Of a DNA stretch of 30,583 nt, positions 29,894 through 30,583 are shown one piece after another. The notes under the pieces are model-generated. The model was not told the origin of the DNA. It was given only the letters and a program-made list of their open reading frames with translations, and searched no databases. The stretch's first letter is position 1; each line of letters begins with the position of its first letter. The position numbers were made by a program, and so were the translations under genes. The stretch spans positions 1 to 30,583 of IMG/VR virus record IMGVR_UViG_3300035180_004109, one strand, 5' to 3'. Source of the DNA: a virus.

Positions 29894-30583
29894 ATGACAG
29901 GCGAGGAGTTAAGAAATGAATTGAAAGGAATGGGAATCGGTATGGGAAAAATAGCGTCCCTGCTTGATCTCACGCCACAGGGCTTAAATTTCCATCTACG
30001 GAAAGATAAAGTGGACACTGCGCTACTTTCAAAAGTGAAAGCACTGAAAGAAAGTTATAACGCAGGTCTGCTCAATGAGCTGGAGGTATCATATAACACA
30101 AGTGAGAAGTCAAACGCGAAGCCCGTGGCGATAGCTGACACTCAGATGATGCTCGTGCCCCTCGTCAATAAGTATGCATACGGCGGATACCTGCGCGGAT
30201 ATGGTGATCCTGAGTATGTAGAGAAGCTACCGACGCTGCCTTTCCCGATCAATAAGGAGTACCGTGGGCAGTATCTGCTGTTTGAAGTGAGCGGAGATAG
30301 CATGGATAACGATACGAAGCGCTCCTGTGCCTCCGGTGACATCGTACTGGGCCGTCAAATAGGCAAGCAGTACTGGAAAGACAAGCTCCATATCAACAAA
30401 TGGAAGACATTTGTGATCGTGCACAAGGAGGACGGGATACTAATCAAGGATATTATCAAGCATGATGTCGCAAAAGGGATCATTACACTGCACTCCCTGA
30501 ACCCGCTATATGAGGATTTCGATGTAAACCTCAAAGATGTAGCCCAGATATACAATGTCATTAAGGTTTTGAGCGATCTCTGA
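29894..30583 (+). CDS. Phage repressor, HTH plus S24/LexA-like domain
   Basis: The ATG at 29894 (MTGEELRNELKGMGIGMGKI) is chosen; an upstream TTG would overlap the operator. The product has 229 residues. Residues 13-36 form the DNA-binding HTH (GKIASLLDLTPQGLNFHLR). The C-terminal part, from about 125, is S24-like: Y-L-L-F-E-V-S-G-D-S-M gives Ser136 and G-I-L-I-K-D-I gives Lys185, the catalytic dyad positions. The only Ala-Gly pair (57-58) is 79 residues from the serine, too far for LexA-type self-cleavage, so SOS induction is doubtful. It keeps the prophage silent by binding the palindromic sites upstream and one inside its own gene (30026-30041). It is read away from the early operon, as in Mu. 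Confidence 0.85.
   Translation: MTGEELRNELKGMGIGMGKIASLLDLTPQGLNFHLRKDKVDTALLSKVKALKESYNAGLLNELEVSYNTSEKSNAKPVAIADTQMMLVPLVNKYAYGGYLRGYGDPEYVEKLPTLPFPINKEYRGQYLLFEVSGDSMDNDTKRSCASGDIVLGRQIGKQYWKDKLHINKWKTFVIVHKEDGILIKDIIKHDVAKGIITLHSLNPLYEDFDVNLKDVAQIYNVIKVLSDL
30026..30041. promoter_or_regulatory. Operator copy inside repressor gene
   Basis: CTTTCAAAAGTGAAAG differs from the palindrome at 29821-29836 at two central positions and keeps both CTTTC and GAAAG arms. Two further GAAAG units follow at 30046-30054. It lies about 130 bases inside the repressor coding sequence, where a bound repressor would act as a roadblock or loop with the upstream sites. Confidence 0.5.

Noticed and set aside
1-30583. 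Phage ends (TG...CA termini, target-site duplication) and tRNA genes
   Set aside because: I found no matching terminal repeats at the window edges, which coincide with gene ends, and no cloverleaf tRNA sequence.

Overview
The window holds an almost complete Mu-like transposable myophage (a prophage or phage genome) of a Bacteroidota host. Signs of the group are the DDE transposase plus MuB-type ATPase, a Gam-like DNA-end protein, a GemA-like protein and a DUF935-type (Mu gp29) portal. The tail is contractile, with sheath, tube, tape measure, hub, spike and gp46-like wedge. Signs of a Bacteroidota host are A/T-rich leaders instead of clear Shine-Dalgarno sites, promoters of the TTTG / TAnnTTTG type, a lipobox lipoprotein, and a secreted protein whose C-terminus looks like a type IX secretion (T9SS) sorting domain. 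Neither phage end (attL/attR) is recognisable. The window starts at one gene's ATG and stops at another gene's stop codon.

Layout. (1) 1-576, plus strand: a secreted accessory protein, convergent with and overlapping the tail-fibre gene. (2) 563-12800, all minus strand: late operon 1, read from 12800 down. It encodes protease-scaffold (with a probable nested scaffold), major capsid, an Ala/Lys-rich protein between two hairpins, sheath, tube, a tail chaperone with a -1 frameshift signal, tape measure, a 53-residue protein resembling the tape-measure tail, wedge, lysis genes (holin-like, GH108 endolysin, membrane-anchored protein), a LysM tail protein, a baseplate J-like protein and fibres. (3) 12801-13048: divergent late control region with a good Bacteroidota-type promoter and inverted and direct repeats. 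(4) 13049-19918, plus strand: late operon 2 (small and large terminase, gp36-like, portal, baseplate hub group, virion morphogenesis, gp37-like), closed by a strong terminator at 19922-19953. (5) 19999-29771, minus strand: the early operon, read from 29771 down. It encodes two small proteins, transposase A, a DNA methyltransferase broken at a ten-base G tract, two small proteins, the MuB-like ATPase, a very acidic zinc-ribbon protein, a RecA-like ATPase, Gam, a possible structured RNA, GemA, a replication-like protein, an HTH protein in the position of Mu Mor, and a lipoprotein. (6) 29772-29893: operator/promoter region with palindromic sites. (7) 29894-30583, plus strand: the repressor.

Working model. 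The repressor binds CTTTCAANANTGAAAG sites and holds the early promoter off. When it is relieved, A and B transpose the genome, Gam protects ends, and a late activator (candidate at 20434-20760) turns on the two divergent late operons. The most notable points are the probably phase-variable methyltransferase between A and B, the frameshift tail chaperone, the tape-measure-tail look-alike gene, the operator copy inside the repressor gene, the hydrophobic N-terminus of the major capsid protein, the T9SS-like accessory protein, and the roughly 40% acidic zinc-ribbon protein. I saw no reverse transcriptase, CRISPR array, tRNA, Gin-type invertase or Mu F-type minor head protein.
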